NCBI RefSeq assembly: GCF_025567125.1
Contig: NZ_JAOQJI010000006.1
Coordinates: 1 to 64,000 of the forward strand
DNA from: Phocaeicola fibrisolvens
GTDB taxonomy: Bacteria > Bacteroidota > Bacteroidia > Bacteroidales > Bacteroidaceae
Direction of reading: 5' to 3'
DNA length: 64,000 bases
In this document: piece after piece, positions 8,084 through 16,613 of the stretch
How the letters are laid out: each line of letters opens with the position of its first letter
How positions within the stretch are numbered: position 1 is the first letter of the stretch
Made by a program: the position numbers and the translations under genes
The notes under the pieces: model-generated
Told to the model about the DNA's origin: nothing
Database searches by the model: none
Seen by the model: the letters and a program-made list of their open reading frames with translations, nothing else

Positions 8084-9247
8084 ATGAATATGAGCCACAA
8101 ACAACTACGAAACCACAAGTCACAAGAAAATACATTAGTAGAAATTTCACGTTTTGAACCGGCTGAAGGAGTCGCTGAATACCATGTGATGATTCATGTT
8201 ACTCGGCCTTCTTTGACGTATCAGGAGCAATTGGATACTTTACTCGATACCTATTATCAACTGTTGGAGAATGAGTTGAAGGGAGCTGTTGCCGTGTTCA
8301 AACGTTATTTTTTAAGCGATGCTGCCAATCAGGCCGACTGGCTGGCGGTACAGGTGCCGGAAAGCTCGGTCTGTGCCTGTTCGATTGTGGAACAGCCCCC
8401 GCTGAACGGAACAAAAATAGCATTATGGGTATATCTGCAATCCGGTGTGCAATGTCGTGCGCTGGAAAGCGGATTGTTCGAAGTGTCACATGGGGTTTAC
8501 CGCCATCTGTGGGGTGGTTCGGCTTCTAACCGGGCGGCCAACTCGGAATATCAGACCCGTTTGCTGCTGAATGATTATATCCTGCAACTGATTGCACAGG
8601 GAGGGCATCTGGCCGAGAACTGCATTCGTACCTGGTTTTTTGTACAGAATGTAGATGTGAATTATGCCGGAGTGGTAAAAGCCCGTAACGAAGTGTTTGT
8701 GACGCAGGGTTTGACACCACAGACACATTATATAGCCAGTACCGGTATCGGCGGGCGTCATGCCGATACGCAGGTGCTGGTACAGATGGATACGTATGCC
8801 GTATTGGGTATCCGCCAGGAACAGATTCATTATTTATATGCACCGACTCATTTGAATCCTACGTATGAGTATGGAGTAAGTTTTGAGCGTGGTACGTATG
8901 TGGATTATGGCGACCGACGTCAGGTTTTTATATCCGGTACGGCCAGTATCAATCACAGGGGGGAAGTGGTGTATCCGGGTGATATCCGGAAACAGACCGA
9001 ACGCATGTGGGAAAACGTGGAGACCTTGTTGAAGGAAGCAGAAATGTCGTTTGAAGATATTGGACAAATGTTGGTATATCTACGTGATGGGGCAGATTAT
9101 ATGACGGTACGTGAGATGTTCGATCAGCGTTTCCCAGAAATTCCGAAAGTGATTCTGCTGGCTCCTGTTTGCCGTCCAGGTTGGCTTATTGAAATGGAAT
9201 GTATGGGTACAAAGGCACAGAAAAACACGCTTTATCCTGATTTTTGA
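8084..9247 (+). CDS. Two-domain Rid (YjgF/L-PSP) family protein
   Basis: The 387-residue soluble protein has no signal peptide. The C-terminal part (about 255-385) fits the Rid fold, with ISGTASI, GDIRKQTE and an Arg in VCRPGWLIEME at the place of the catalytic Arg of RidA enamine/imine deaminases. The N-terminal part looks like a diverged, inactive copy. Proteins of this double-domain form resemble the FkbO/Hyg5 chorismatase branch as well as uncharacterised Rid proteins, so the reaction is open. Its start is 14 bp after the cytochrome gene and its stop overlaps the region just before CcsBA. It is therefore embedded between a cytochrome c and its synthase, which is unusual for a Rid protein. 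Confidence 0.75.
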   Translation: MNMSHKQLRNHKSQENTLVEISRFEPAEGVAEYHVMIHVTRPSLTYQEQLDTLLDTYYQLLENELKGAVAVFKRYFLSDAANQADWLAVQVPESSVCACSIVEQPPLNGTKIALWVYLQSGVQCRALESGLFEVSHGVYRHLWGGSASNRAANSEYQTRLLLNDYILQLIAQGGHLAENCIRTWFFVQNVDVNYAGVVKARNEVFVTQGLTPQTHYIASTGIGGRHADTQVLVQMDTYAVLGIRQEQIHYLYAPTHLNPTYEYGVSFERGTYVDYGDRRQVFISGTASINHRGEVVYPGDIRKQTERMWENVETLLKEAEMSFEDIGQMLVYLRDGADYMTVREMFDQRFPEIPKVILLAPVCRPGWLIEMECMGTKAQKNTLYPDF

Positions 9248-9252
9248 AATCT

Positions 9253-11340
9253 ATGGAAGTACGTGGATGGAAAATAGTTGGAATCTTTCTTTATGTAACC
9301 CTGATTATGGTGTTGGTTGCAGCCACTTTGCTGGAGCAAGTATATGGAACTTCTTTTGTGGAAACTCATATTTATCGTTCTTTATGGTTTTGTAGCTTGT
9401 GGGGAACGTTAGCTTGTGTCCTGTTGCGGGTGCTGGGAAAGTACCGGCAGGGAATGCGTTTCTCCGTTGTGTGGTGGCACGGCTCCCTCCTGGTCATATT
9501 AGGAGGGGCCTTGCTTACCTTTTTGACGGGAGAGAAAGGGTATGTACATCTTGAACAAGGGAAGGAGACCAATTTGTTTGTGGCAACTTCTGATCAGGTT
9601 TCACAGGAAATGCCTTTTCATATCCGGTTGGACAGTTTCAGGGTGGCATATTATCCGGGTACGGAAGCTCCGATGGATTATTTAAGTTATGTGACCTGCC
9701 GGGTGAAGGGAGAAGAGCGTAAAGAAATTATTTCAATGAATCATATTCTTTCGGTAGACGGTTATCGTTTCTATCAGTCATCTTTCGATACCGATTGGTC
9801 TGGTAGCTGGTTGAGTGTCAATCATGATCCTTGGGGCATTGCTGTGACCTATGCAGGATATGTGTGTCTGCTTTTTTCTGCGGTCTGTTTGCTGGTGAGT
9901 CGGAGGGAAACCTTTAGGAACTTGCTGCATCATCCGGCTTGGAGAAAGGTAGGCTTGATTTGTGTGTTATGGGGGATATCATTACCAATCCTGCAGGCTC
10001 AGCCAGTACGTGTGTTAGCACGGCAGGATGCGGAAAAGCTGAAAACACGTCAGGTTATTTATCAGGATCGGGTGGTACCGTTTAATACTTTGGCCCGTGA
10101 TTTTACGTTGAAGTTATGTGGAAGTGACACCTATCAAGGCTTAACTCCTGAACAGGTAGTGGCAAGCTGGTTATTATATCCCGAAGAGTGGCAGCATGAA
10201 CCGATGTTTTACGTGAAGAGTGAAAATCTTCGTCAGATGTTAAAGTTGAAGTCTGACCATGTAGCTTTGGTGGATTTATTCGACGGAAAGAATTATCGTT
10301 TGGAAAAAGTGTGGAACGAATGGCAGAGAAAAAGGCAGAGTGGACTTTTCAAAGGATGGCTGGAACAGCATCAGGCAGAGAAATTGGAGAAAGAGATACG
10401 GGAACTGGATGAAAAAGTGGGTATGGTCTTGATGTTGAAAAAGGGTACGCTTATCCGACCTTTGCCGACTGATGGAAGTGTAGAGCCATTGTCATCTCTT
10501 CGGGTTCAAGCAGAATTGTGCTACAATGCGATTCCTTTTTCCAAAATTTTGTTTATGTGCAACCTTTTTCTGGGAATTGTAGGCTTTTTCTGGTGGCTAC
10601 GTTTTTATGTGGTAGTTCCTCAAGGCAACTATAGACAAAATTGGGTTTATGTTGTATTGAAGGTTGGGCTTTGGACATCGTGTCTTGTACATTGGGGGGC
10701 TTATCTGCTTCGATGGTATATTGGAGGTCGTATCCCGCTTGGAAATGGGCCGGAAACGATGCTTTTTTTAGCCGGTTGTTTGCTGTTAGGTGCTTGTATC
10801 TGGCAACGTCGTTTGGTATTACTCCTGCCGTCAGGTTTGTTGCTGTCCGGATGGGTGTTGTTGGTTGCCTGGTTGGGAGAAAAGAATCCGCAGATTACCC
10901 CATTGATGCCGGTATTGCTTTCTCCTTGGTTGAGTATTCATGTGTCTCTTATCATGATTTCGTATGCATTGTTTGCCTTTATTGGTTTGTGCAGTATCTT
11001 GGCACTTGCGGTACGGAAACAGGTGGCTCAGATGCAACGTCTCACGTTATGTTGCCGATTGTTACTCTATCCTGCAGTATTGCTGCTAGGTATAGGTATT
11101 TTTATTGGAGCGGTCTGGGCCAATGTTTCCTGGGGGAGTTATTGGACATGGGATCCGAAAGAGGTGTGGGCTTTAATCACTTTTTTGATTTACGGAGCAG
11201 CTTTTCATGGGAAAAGTTTTTCCTTATTTCGTCATCCAAGTGTCTTTCACTTATATTTGATTTTAGCCTTTTCCACGGTATTGATGACATATTTTGGAGT
11301 GAACTATGTGTTAGGAGGTATGCATAGTTATGCGGGATAA
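9253..11340 (+). CDS. ccsBA: Cytochrome c synthase CcsBA (fused ResB/CcsA)
   Basis: The 695-residue polytopic protein fuses a ResB/CcsB-like half to a CcsA-like half. The first half has TM helices near the N-terminus, a long periplasmic domain around 240-420, and TM helices after it. The CcsA half carries the haem-handling WWD signature WGSYWTWDPKEVW and candidate external haem-ligating His residues. This system II synthase exports haem and attaches it to CXXCH motifs. It is the expected maturation factor for the three haem-binding sites of the two cytochromes upstream. ATG 9253 is used; an in-frame TTG at 9244 would overlap the Rid stop. It ends the cluster, and a new promoter follows. Confidence 0.92.
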   Translation: MEVRGWKIVGIFLYVTLIMVLVAATLLEQVYGTSFVETHIYRSLWFCSLWGTLACVLLRVLGKYRQGMRFSVVWWHGSLLVILGGALLTFLTGEKGYVHLEQGKETNLFVATSDQVSQEMPFHIRLDSFRVAYYPGTEAPMDYLSYVTCRVKGEERKEIISMNHILSVDGYRFYQSSFDTDWSGSWLSVNHDPWGIAVTYAGYVCLLFSAVCLLVSRRETFRNLLHHPAWRKVGLICVLWGISLPILQAQPVRVLARQDAEKLKTRQVIYQDRVVPFNTLARDFTLKLCGSDTYQGLTPEQVVASWLLYPEEWQHEPMFYVKSENLRQMLKLKSDHVALVDLFDGKNYRLEKVWNEWQRKRQSGLFKGWLEQHQAEKLEKEIRELDEKVGMVLMLKKGTLIRPLPTDGSVEPLSSLRVQAELCYNAIPFSKILFMCNLFLGIVGFFWWLRFYVVVPQGNYRQNWVYVVLKVGLWTSCLVHWGAYLLRWYIGGRIPLGNGPETMLFLAGCLLLGACIWQRRLVLLLPSGLLLSGWVLLVAWLGEKNPQITPLMPVLLSPWLSIHVSLIMISYALFAFIGLCSILALAVRKQVAQMQRLTLCCRLLLYPAVLLLGIGIFIGAVWANVSWGSYWTWDPKEVWALITFLIYGAAFHGKSFSLFRHPSVFHLYLILAFSTVLMTYFGVNYVLGGMHSYAG

Positions 11341-11391
11341 TCTCTTAATTATCCTTTTGAAAGATTTGTTTGTAGATTGATACTTTTTTAC

Positions 11392-11399
11392 TACCTTTG
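11392..11399 (+). promoter_or_regulatory. Promoter -7 box (TACCTTTG)
   Basis: Perfect TAnnTTTG box about 28 bp before the ATG of the HdeD-like gene, with a TTTG at about 11370 as a possible -33 element. It separates this gene from the cytochrome cluster. Confidence 0.65.
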
Positions 11400-11426
11400 A
11401 GTAATGAATCTTAAACAAATGAAAGT

Positions 11427-11996
11427 ATGAAATCTGTGAATAATACATTAGTCAGTTCAATTTGTGCTTTGATTATTGGTACCTTGCTTGTGGTATGGCC
11501 TGGGGTAGCGGTGAATTATTTGGTAATTACCATTGGGGTGTTGTTTCTTCTTCCCGGCTTGTTGGGATTGTTCACCTATTTGGCTGCATTAAACAAGAGA
11601 AAGACAGAAGCTCCTCGTCCGATTTTTCCGATTGTAGCATTGGGAAGCACCCTTTTGGGAATATGGCTTATCATTATGCCTTCTTTTTTTGTGGGGGTGT
11701 TGATGTATATACTGGGCGTATTGCTGGTGCTGGGAGGAATCAGCCAATTGGCCAGTTTGATTTCAGCCCGGTCTTTCATGCCGGTGCCGTTTGGAGTATA
11801 TATCGTGCCAGTGTTGGTCCTGGCAGCGGGTATTACAGTGTTGTTCAATCCGTTTGAAACAGCCGAAATCCCTTTTATCGTACTGGGTGTATCGTCTATT
11901 GTATATGCGTTGATGGATCTTTTCCGATTATTGCATTTCCGTAGAAAAAAGAATGAAATAGAAGATGTGGTGCCTATTGAAGAAATAAAAGAGTAG
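11427..11996 (+). CDS. HdeD family (DUF308) membrane protein
   Basis: The 189-residue protein has six predicted transmembrane helices in three pairs, each with the small-residue-rich pattern of DUF308 repeats (GTLLVVWPG, GVLLVLGGISQL, AGITVLFNPFE). The C-terminal tail is charged and cytoplasmic (RRKKNEIED). The E. coli HdeD relative is linked to acid resistance, but the molecular function is unknown. Its own promoter and a clear terminator make it monocistronic. Confidence 0.85.
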   Translation: MKSVNNTLVSSICALIIGTLLVVWPGVAVNYLVITIGVLFLLPGLLGLFTYLAALNKRKTEAPRPIFPIVALGSTLLGIWLIIMPSFFVGVLMYILGVLLVLGGISQLASLISARSFMPVPFGVYIVPVLVLAAGITVLFNPFETAEIPFIVLGVSSIVYALMDLFRLLHFRRKKNEIEDVVPIEEIKE

Positions 11997-12030
11997 GAAA
12001 AGCCGGATCTTATCCGGCTTTTCTTTTTTC
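11997..12030 (+). terminator. Intrinsic terminator after the HdeD-like gene
   Basis: AAAGCCGGAT and ATCCGGCTTTT form a perfect stem with a 3-base loop, followed by a long T-rich tract. It begins directly after the stop codon. Confidence 0.9.
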
Positions 12031-12081
12031 TTTTTAACTCATTGTGTATTCCTTTGTGTTGGAATCTATTGGAAGAACCTC

Positions 12082-12089
12082 TATATTTG
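12082..12089 (+). promoter_or_regulatory. Promoter -7 box (TATATTTG) of the AraC gene
   Basis: Perfect TAnnTTTG box 25 bp before ATG 12114. It rules out a longer reading of the downstream gene that would start at 12042, upstream of the promoter. Confidence 0.65.
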
Positions 12090-12113
12090 TCCTTTAATAA
12101 AAAGAGTGATAGA

Positions 12114-12959
12114 ATGAAAAAAATGGAAAAGCTTGATTTGTTGCCTGAAGATCAGAATATGATAGCAGGTATTGATATGACGGGCGGCTTCAGAGAGTTG
12201 TTTCAGGTTTCTGCTCCTTTTCCGGGGTGTCTTTTCCTTTTGTGTCTGAGAGGGAATTGTCGTGTAAAGATTCATCTGACACATTATGAGATGAAGGAAG
12301 GGGCACTTGCTATTTTATTTCCAGGTGTATTTTTTCAAATTGAGGAGCAGAGTAAGGATTGTCGGTTTATATTTGTGGCTTTTTCCAGGAAACTGATAGA
12401 GGGAGCTAAATTATTTTCATATACGGTGGAATACACTCCTTATATATTTGAGCGTCCGGTGATAGATATGCAAAAAGAAAAATTTGAATTGTTTCGTGAC
12501 AGCATCCGCTTGTTAATTCGTCGTCAAAAAATTAAGGAAGAGATGACGGAAATGCAGGTGGGACTGATATATACGCAGCTTTTGCTGGCATTGGGTGGAG
12601 TATATAAGAAGAGAGGAGAGGATGATTCACCGAGGTATAATCGTAACCAGGAAATTGTGAAAGAACTGGTCCGAATTATCGTACAATACTATAAGACAGA
12701 ACGCAATGTGTCTTTTTATGCCGAGAAGTTGCATTTGTCTCCTCAACACTTGAGTACGACGGTAAAAAAAGTGACAGGAAAAACGCTGACTGATATTCTT
12801 TCCTCGTTTATCATACGGGATGCACAGGCAAAACTTCGCTCTACGGATATGACCGTACAGGAAATTGCTTATTCACTGAACTTTTCGGATATTTCTTTTT
12901 TTGGAAAGTATTTTAAACGTTATACGGGTATGTCGCCCAAACAGTATCGGAATAAATAA
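12114..12959 (+). CDS. AraC family transcriptional regulator
   Basis: The 281-residue protein has an N-terminal cupin-like sensing domain (about 20-150). The double helix-turn-helix AraC domain lies at about 180-280 and includes FYAEKLHLSPQHLSTTVKK and the second helix ending MSPKQYRNK. The start follows the TATATTTG box; ATG 12123 is an alternative. The ligand and targets are not shown by the sequence. It is flanked by a terminator before and a shared terminator after, and the nearest candidate target is the convergent YeiH gene. Confidence 0.88.
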   Translation: MKKMEKLDLLPEDQNMIAGIDMTGGFRELFQVSAPFPGCLFLLCLRGNCRVKIHLTHYEMKEGALAILFPGVFFQIEEQSKDCRFIFVAFSRKLIEGAKLFSYTVEYTPYIFERPVIDMQKEKFELFRDSIRLLIRRQKIKEEMTEMQVGLIYTQLLLALGGVYKKRGEDDSPRYNRNQEIVKELVRIIVQYYKTERNVSFYAEKLHLSPQHLSTTVKKVTGKTLTDILSSFIIRDAQAKLRSTDMTVQEIAYSLNFSDISFFGKYFKRYTGMSPKQYRNK

Positions 12960-12975
12960 GATGTATAATTGTATA

Positions 12976-13017
12976 AAAGAAATGGAGGCAACCTGTGAGG
13001 GCTGTCTCCATTTCTTT
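12976..13017. terminator. Bidirectional terminator between araC-like and yeiH-like genes
   Basis: Arms AAAGAAATGGAGGCA and TGTCTCCATTTCTTT pair at 14 of 15 positions (one G-T), with A-run and T-run on either side. It can therefore serve both convergent genes. Confidence 0.8.
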
Positions 13018-13039
13018 TATGTATATATGAGCAAGTGCT

Positions 13040-14116
13040 TTATGCGAACATCGGAGTGATGTATTGGGTAAGCAGGTATCCGCCCACCAGCAACCAGATG
13101 TAGAGCAATCCTGCCAGCAGGAACGGTTTGGCTCCGGCTTGTTTGAATTTTTCCAGGCTGGTGTCTGTACCCAGTGCCGTCATGGCCATGGTCAGCATGA
13201 AGGTATCGATGTATTCAATGGCACCGTTTAATGGAATATCCTTCACAGTTTCAGCACCTGTCAGGTATTGCAGCAGGGAGTTCACACAGATGATACCGAT
13301 GAATCCGAAGGCAAACCAAGGAATGGTAATCTTGCTCTTTTCGGCTTTTCCTTCTGCATTGGTTTTCTTTCTGCCTGCCAAGGCGAAGCTCATGATGACC
13401 AATACTGGAGCCAGCATCATCACGCGAATCATTTTGGTAATAGTGGCTGTTCCGGCGATTCCCAAAGTGTCGGTCGGGTCCATGGCATTTCCGGCACCTG
13501 CCACGTGGGCTACCTCATGCAGGGTACTTCCGGTGTAGATGGCTACTCCTGTGTTGCCCAGGGCATCCAGCAATCCGGCACGGTACATGATAGGATAGAG
13601 GAACATGGAGATGGTTCCGAAGATGACTACAGTCGATACGGCAATGGCTGTTTTATGTCCTTCACATTTTACGACTGGCTCAGCGCCCAGTACGGCAGCA
13701 GCTCCACAGATGGCGCTACCGGTAGCTGTCATGAGGGAAGTGTCTTTGTCCATTTTCATCATTTTTCCCAGCCATACACCCAGGAAGATGGTTCCTGCTA
13801 CGATGACGGTATCTACAATGACCGCTGGAAGTCCTACGGCTGCGACCTGTGTCAGTGTCAGACGGAATCCGTAGAGTACGATACCGGCACGCAGAATCTG
13901 CTTCGTACAGAATTTAATACCGGGTACCCATGTTTCAGGGAGTTTGTTGCGCAAGCTGTTGGCATACAGCATACCCAAAATGATACCGACAATCAGCGGA
14001 CTGAACGAGAGGCTTTTGACGAAGGGAATTTCGGCGATATAAAAGGCCGCAAATGAGAATAGTGCAATCAAAAGAATACCGTGTAAGGTATTGGCTCTGT
14101 TTCCTTTTTCAAACAT
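13040..14116 (-). CDS. YeiH family putative sulfate exporter (UPF0324)
   Basis: The 358-residue polytopic protein has about ten transmembrane segments. It shows the family's conserved stretches: GIILGMLYAN, GSAICGAAAV followed by the VVKC segment, and STLHEVAHVAGAG in the middle of the protein. YeiH/UPF0324 proteins are annotated as sulfate or sulfite exporters on limited evidence. The gene is transcribed from its own promoter box at 14166-14173 and ends at a shared bidirectional terminator. No sulfur metabolism genes are adjacent, so the substrate remains unproven. Confidence 0.88.
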   Translation of the reverse strand: MFEKGNRANTLHGILLIALFSFAAFYIAEIPFVKSLSFSPLIVGIILGMLYANSLRNKLPETWVPGIKFCTKQILRAGIVLYGFRLTLTQVAAVGLPAVIVDTVIVAGTIFLGVWLGKMMKMDKDTSLMTATGSAICGAAAVLGAEPVVKCEGHKTAIAVSTVVIFGTISMFLYPIMYRAGLLDALGNTGVAIYTGSTLHEVAHVAGAGNAMDPTDTLGIAGTATITKMIRVMMLAPVLVIMSFALAGRKKTNAEGKAEKSKITIPWFAFGFIGIICVNSLLQYLTGAETVKDIPLNGAIEYIDTFMLTMAMTALGTDTSLEKFKQAGAKPFLLAGLLYIWLLVGGYLLTQYITPMFA

Positions 14117-14165
14117 ATAGATTTGTTTTTATGTGTATAGAATAATTGTTCTCTTGAATTCGGTG

Positions 14166-14173
14166 CAAAGATA
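14166..14173 (-). promoter_or_regulatory. Promoter -7 box (TATCTTTG) of the YeiH gene
   Basis: Perfect TAnnTTTG on the minus strand, about 50 bp before the start codon at 14116. Confidence 0.65.
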
Positions 14174-14257
14174 GGTGTTTTTGGCGGAATGTCCTATTCA
14201 CCTTTTTTTATGTGTGATAACTAAAAGTAATAATGTAGGTTTATAGGTTTTTTGTGT

Positions 14258-14265
14258 TATCTTTG
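14258..14265 (+). promoter_or_regulatory. Promoter -7 box (TATCTTTG) of the M15-like lipoprotein gene
   Basis: Perfect TAnnTTTG box 29 bp before ATG 14294. Because it lies downstream of an alternative in-frame start at 14252, it fixes the start at 14294. Confidence 0.65.
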
Positions 14266-14293
14266 CCGGGAATTAAAAAAAGATAAGGAAGAA

Positions 14294-14962
14294 ATGAAGC
14301 TATTATTCAAGTCGTGCTTTTTGGTGGCCTTGCTGGCGGGAATGTGCTTGGTCGGATGCAAGGAGAAGGATATGTCGATGAAAATGAATAATCCACGTAA
14401 TATCAGGGGAGTGATAAGTTATAAGCGCTCGTTTGGTGATTTGAACGACGTGCAATTGGCTACAGCGAAGAAAATCGGCATTCGCCCCATTAATACCCGT
14501 GAAGAAGCGGAAGAAATGAAAGGTCGTCTGGTAGAAATTGCGGCTTGTGAGCGTTATGGGTTGGATTCATTGACTCATTCCATTCCTTATCTGGTGCCTC
14601 AGGCCAGTGCGCTGCTGGATACGATTGGGGTTAACTTCTTGGATTCATTAGAGAACAAAGGCTTGAATCCCAATAAGGTGATTGTGACTTCCGTGACGCG
14701 TACAAAAGACGACGTGAAGCGCTTGCGTCGCACCAACGGCAATGCTTCGTTGAATTCCTGCCATTTTTACGGAACTACGTTCGATGTGAGCTGGAAGCGT
14801 TTTGAAAAGGTGGAAGACCCTGACGGTCGTCCCATGCAGGATGTAAGTGCAGATACCTTGAAGCTGGTGTTGTCGGAAGTGTTGCGCGATCTTCGCAAGG
14901 CCGACCGCTGCTACGTGAAGTATGAGTTGAAACAAGGGTGTTTTCATATTACTGCCCGATAA
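14294..14962 (+). CDS. DUF5715-type lipoprotein with peptidase M15-like motif
   Basis: The 222-residue lipoprotein has the lipobox GMCLVGC (Cys about 20). The C-terminal domain carries SxHxxGxxxD in the form SCHFYGTTFD and a last His in CFHITAR. This arrangement matches the zinc ligands of M15 (VanY/DD-carboxypeptidase-like) folds: His, Asp, His. A preceding SVTRTKDDVKRL resembles the substrate Arg/Ser region of that fold. The family is annotated only as DUF5715 in Bacteroides, so a cell-wall D-Ala-D-Ala or muramyl target is inference. TruA follows 11 bp after the stop, so the two may be cotranscribed. Confidence 0.75.
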   Translation: MKLLFKSCFLVALLAGMCLVGCKEKDMSMKMNNPRNIRGVISYKRSFGDLNDVQLATAKKIGIRPINTREEAEEMKGRLVEIAACERYGLDSLTHSIPYLVPQASALLDTIGVNFLDSLENKGLNPNKVIVTSVTRTKDDVKRLRRTNGNASLNSCHFYGTTFDVSWKRFEKVEDPDGRPMQDVSADTLKLVLSEVLRDLRKADRCYVKYELKQGCFHITAR

Positions 14963-14973
14963 ATCAGAGTGTG

Positions 14974-15732
14974 ATGTTCAGGTATTTCATTTATTTGGCC
15001 TACGACGGAACCAATTACCATGGCTGGCAGATACAGCCGAATGGAAACAGTGTGCAGGAAACCTTGATGAAGGCTTTGCATACTTTTTTGCGGGATGATG
15101 CCATTGAAGTGGTCGGTGCCGGACGTACGGATGCGGGGGTACATGCTCGCCTGATGGTGGCCCATTTTGATGTGGAATGGATGTTGGAGGAAGACACGGT
15201 GACAGACAAGCTCAACCGCTTGTTGCCGCCGGATATTTCGGTGTATCGTGTCAGAAGGGTAAATCAGGATGCCCATGCCCGTTTCGATGCTACGTATCGC
15301 ACGTACAAGTATTATGTGACCACGCAGAAGAATCCGTTCAACCGGGCTTATTGTTGGAGGTTGTTCCAGCCGTTGGATTTTGAGAAGATGAACGAAGCGG
15401 CCCAGACGTTGTTCGACTATACGGATTTTACGAGTTTCAGCAAGTTGCACACGGATGTCAAGACCAACAACTGCAAGATTATGCAGGCCCATTGGGATCA
15501 GGTAAGTGATACGGAATGGGTGTTTACCATTCAGGCGGATCGTTTTTTACGGAACATGGTACGTGCTATTGTGGGTACGCTGGTAGAAGTGGGACGCGGA
15601 AAACTTTCGGTCGAGGGATTCCGGAAAGTGATAGAAGAGAAGAACCGCTGTAGTGCGGGAACCTCCGTACCGGGACATGCCCTTTTTCTGGTGGATATCG
15701 GATATCCCGACGATTTATTTCCGTTTGCCTAA
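14974..15732 (+). CDS. truA: tRNA pseudouridine(38-40) synthase TruA
   Basis: The 252-residue enzyme carries the TruA catalytic motif GAGRTDAGVHA with the essential Asp, the N-terminal YDGTNYHGWQ motif, and the later RNMVRAIVG motif. It isomerises uridines 38-40 in the anticodon stem of tRNAs. ATG 14974 follows the upstream stop by 11 bp; GTG 14971 is possible. The TAA stop overlaps the TAG stop of the convergent gene within the four bases CTAA (15729-15732). Confidence 0.95.
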   Translation: MFRYFIYLAYDGTNYHGWQIQPNGNSVQETLMKALHTFLRDDAIEVVGAGRTDAGVHARLMVAHFDVEWMLEEDTVTDKLNRLLPPDISVYRVRRVNQDAHARFDATYRTYKYYVTTQKNPFNRAYCWRLFQPLDFEKMNEAAQTLFDYTDFTSFSKLHTDVKTNNCKIMQAHWDQVSDTEWVFTIQADRFLRNMVRAIVGTLVEVGRGKLSVEGFRKVIEEKNRCSAGTSVPGHALFLVDIGYPDDLFPFA

Positions 15733-16496
15733 TCTTTTTCAGTCAGGTATTTCCAAAAACGGACCGGCATATCCTTTTTGTGCTTTACGGGGTTGAGCCG
15801 AGACTGAATACATACACTGTGAAAATAGCTTTTCCATCCCTCTTGGAAAAGCTTTTCGTTTTTATCCAGGAGTTCATCCTGCAGTTTTCCGTGGCGCAGA
15901 AAATCGGCTTGTGAGTTTTCAAACGTAATTTCATTTACTTCTTTCAGATTGTAATAGTATCCGTATCGGCGGCGGGCGTCGTAAATAATCCATGCTTGGT
16001 CGGCAAAACGGTCTTGAAAATGCTGGATGGTCAGTGGATACACATTGTATATTGGTTCCATGATACCGAAATAAGTTTGGTCGGCTGTCTTTTGAAAACG
16101 CATGAATTGGAGTACCCGCATCCGTTCGCCCGCCACTTTCTTGCTTAGCTGATATACTCCGAGCACATCCGGGTCGGCAAAATTTTGTTCGATGGAACGG
16201 GAAGCATCCGTCACTTTTCGCATGTAGCGGAAAAGGAGCATCGGGGCCTCCGGCGTTTCGGAAAGCCAGCAATAAGTGAGGCAGGACAGGGCACTCCGGG
16301 AAAGTTTTCGGGTAAGCAGTTTCCATACCCGTTCCGCTTTGGTCATGTCGGTTATTACCCGATGGCTTTCGTCATAGAAAAGGGGAAGTGGTTCTTTTTC
16401 AGCAAGCAGGAGGTCGGGAAAAGTCCGCCGGAAATAGGCATCGAACAAGGCGGTGAGCAGACCTTCGAATGTAGCATCATATTGAAAAATAATCAT
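15729..16496 (-). CDS. Putative DNA metabolism protein, TIGR03915 type
   Basis: The 255-residue protein starts MIIFQYDATFEGLLTALFDAY and contains RMLQFMRFQKT-like and YYWNL-like stretches (here YYYNLKEVNEITF). These are characteristic of the TIGR03915 family that accompanies a radical SAM protein (TIGR03916). Such pairs are predicted to act in DNA repair or modification, but no reaction has been shown. Here the partner (17736-19025) is on the same strand but separated by a hydrolase gene on the other strand. The start at 16496 follows a minus-strand promoter box at 16544-16551. Confidence 0.85.
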   Translation of the reverse strand: MIIFQYDATFEGLLTALFDAYFRRTFPDLLLAEKEPLPLFYDESHRVITDMTKAERVWKLLTRKLSRSALSCLTYCWLSETPEAPMLLFRYMRKVTDASRSIEQNFADPDVLGVYQLSKKVAGERMRVLQFMRFQKTADQTYFGIMEPIYNVYPLTIQHFQDRFADQAWIIYDARRRYGYYYNLKEVNEITFENSQADFLRHGKLQDELLDKNEKLFQEGWKSYFHSVCIQSRLNPVKHKKDMPVRFWKYLTEKD

Positions 16497-16517
16497 GGTT
16501 TTTAATGGAAAATTTTC

Positions 16518-16525
16518 TATCTTTG
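16518..16525 (+). promoter_or_regulatory. Candidate -7 box (TATCTTTG) for the hydrolase gene
   Basis: Perfect TAnnTTTG on the plus strand, giving a leader of about 85 bases before 16614. It interleaves with the minus-strand box at 16544-16551. Confidence 0.45.
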
Positions 16526-16543
16526 GAAAAAGCTTTCGGAAAA

Positions 16544-16551
16544 CAAAAGTA
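16544..16551 (-). promoter_or_regulatory. Candidate -7 box (TACTTTTG) for the TIGR03915 gene
   Basis: Perfect TAnnTTTG on the minus strand about 48 bp before the start at 16496. The two face-to-face promoters would compete for polymerase. Confidence 0.5.
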
Positions 16552-16613
16552 GTAAAAAACGATAAACCGAAACAAAATCAGACGTTTTTTGTTGTATACT
16601 AAAAATCGAGTGA

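Noticed and set aside
10641..11327. 228-codon frame inside ccsBA in another frame
   Set aside because: The overlapping frame carries the WWD motif and continuous membrane helices, so this one is a shadow.
12042..12113. Upstream extension of the AraC gene
   Set aside because: The TATATTTG promoter box lies inside it.
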